This document shows, piece by piece, positions 63,422 to 64,000 of a stretch of 64,000 nt of DNA (the stretch's first letter is position 1; each line of letters begins with the position of its first letter). The notes beneath the pieces were generated by a model, which had not been told where the DNA came from, made no database searches, and worked only from the letters and a program-made list of their open reading frames with translations. A program made the position numbers and the translations under genes. Origin of the DNA: Ferrimonas aestuarii (lineage in GTDB: Bacteria > Pseudomonadota > Gammaproteobacteria > Enterobacterales > Shewanellaceae); the NCBI RefSeq assembly GCF_005116665.1, contig NZ_SWCJ01000007.1:1-64000 (forward strand), written 5' to 3'.

Positions 63422-64000
63422 ATGTCGAATCGACTGACCCTAGAAGCCCTAGAAGTGCTTGATGCCATCGACCGCAAAGGCAGCTTTGCAGCAGCGGCAG
63501 CCACCTTGTACAAGGTGCCCTCAGCGGTGACCTACAGCATGCAAAAGCTGGAGCAGGACCTAGGCGTGACGCTATTTATTCGACAAGGACGAAAATCAAT
63601 TCTGACCCCTGCAGGGCAAGCGCTATTGGCTCAGGGGCGAGAGTTGTTGGCAGCGGCAGATCGGTTGGTCGAGCAAACTCGGCAGATAGACAGCGGCTGG
63701 GAGTCCTGCCTCAACATCGCAGTGGACACCATCTTCGACATCACTGAACTGTACCCATCCTTAACTGGACTTACAGAGCAGCATCCCCAGTTGGAGCTCA
63801 ATTTATACGATGAGGTGTTAGGTGGCACATGGGAAGCGCTAGTGAGCGGTCGTGTGGATCTAGCCGTAGGTGTCTCTGAGCCACCAAACCACACTCAAGG
63901 GTTTACGCTACTGCCTTTTGGCTCGGTAGAGATGGTGCCAATGGTTGCGCCAACTCATCCTTTAGCCCAACATCAAGGCATCATAAGTGACGAGCAATTG
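63422..64000 (+). CDS. yhaJ: LysR-family regulator (YhaJ-like), truncated by window end
   Basis: The first 193 codons of a LysR regulator; the gene continues past the window. The winged helix-turn-helix is at residues 1-60 (ALEVLDAIDRKGSFAAAAAT, then VPSAVTYSMQKLEQDLG), and the effector domain begins at about residue 93. The neighbours (DoxX, yqjG, pirin) correspond to E. coli yqjF-yqjG-yhaK, where yhaJ is the LysR gene. YhaJ in E. coli responds to aromatic and nitroaromatic breakdown products, so a quinone or phenolic signal is a fair guess. Confidence 0.85.
   Translation, partial: MSNRLTLEALEVLDAIDRKGSFAAAAATLYKVPSAVTYSMQKLEQDLGVTLFIRQGRKSILTPAGQALLAQGRELLAAADRLVEQTRQIDSGWESCLNIAVDTIFDITELYPSLTGLTEQHPQLELNLYDEVLGGTWEALVSGRVDLAVGVSEPPNHTQGFTLLPFGSVEMVPMVAPTHPLAQHQGIISDEQL

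Overview
The window is a chromosomal segment of a facultatively anaerobic gammaproteobacterium, most likely a marine Shewanella/Ferrimonas-type organism. The evidence is the tetraheme flavocytochrome c fumarate reductase, the hybrid cluster protein, a [NiFe] uptake hydrogenase with b-type cytochrome, cytochrome bd oxidase, a large TonB receptor, an M14 peptidase, and typical gammaproteobacterial housekeeping genes (purL, mltF, tadA, rlmG, ampG). The genus is an inference from gene content; there is no rRNA in the window.

Layout. 1-1850: a broken epimerase gene whose 5' end is replaced by a tandem array of six ~148-bp repeats. 1855-6302: alkB-like gene, then rlmG, yajG-like lipoprotein, cyclophilin and ampG. 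6509-10136: a permease with a cysteine-rich tandem-repeat loop, a LysR and a TetR regulator, and a small periplasmic phosphatase-like protein. 10266-13829: fumarate reductase fccA divergent from an OprD-like porin. 14026-19893: small genes, then a TetR-controlled RND efflux adaptor and pump with clear palindromic operators. 19890-25491: YdcH-family protein, small lipoprotein, chemotaxis receptor and TonB-dependent receptor. 25747-28646: cydABX. 28647-30204: an accessory stretch with an orphan small ORF, a GC-rich structured block and duplicated purL 3' ends. 30205-37944: purL, mltF, a small basic ORF, tadA, a VOC protein and hcr. 38049-39710: hcp. 39711-42333: direct repeats flanking a MITE-like element, then an M14 peptidase.

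42746-53933 is one long [NiFe]-hydrogenase operon: small subunit, large subunit, cytochrome b, maturation protease, a HypF-like paralogue lacking the HypF catalytic motifs, HypF, a nickel permease, HypC, HypD, HypE. It follows an FNR-like site placed at -41.5 and a CRP-like site. HypA and HypB are not in the operon. Together with fccA, hcp/hcr and cydABX the window carries modules for hydrogen oxidation, fumarate respiration, nitrosative stress defence and microaerobic respiration.

55272-59258 holds the most unusual system: a cysteine-desulfurase-family enzyme, a double-cubane-type 2-hydroxyacyl-CoA dehydratase homologue, its ATP-dependent activator, a DUF3343 protein and a YedF-like protein in a tightly coupled operon behind a 20-bp perfect palindrome. 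DUF3343, YedF and this desulfurase family are known markers of selenium (or sulfur) handling; here they are joined to a low-potential reductase instead of selD. 59497-64000: a 2OG-Fe oxygenase, a Fur-box-associated small membrane protein, and a quinone/electrophile-type module (pirin, glutathionyl-hydroquinone reductase, DoxX) divergent from a LysR regulator that runs off the window.
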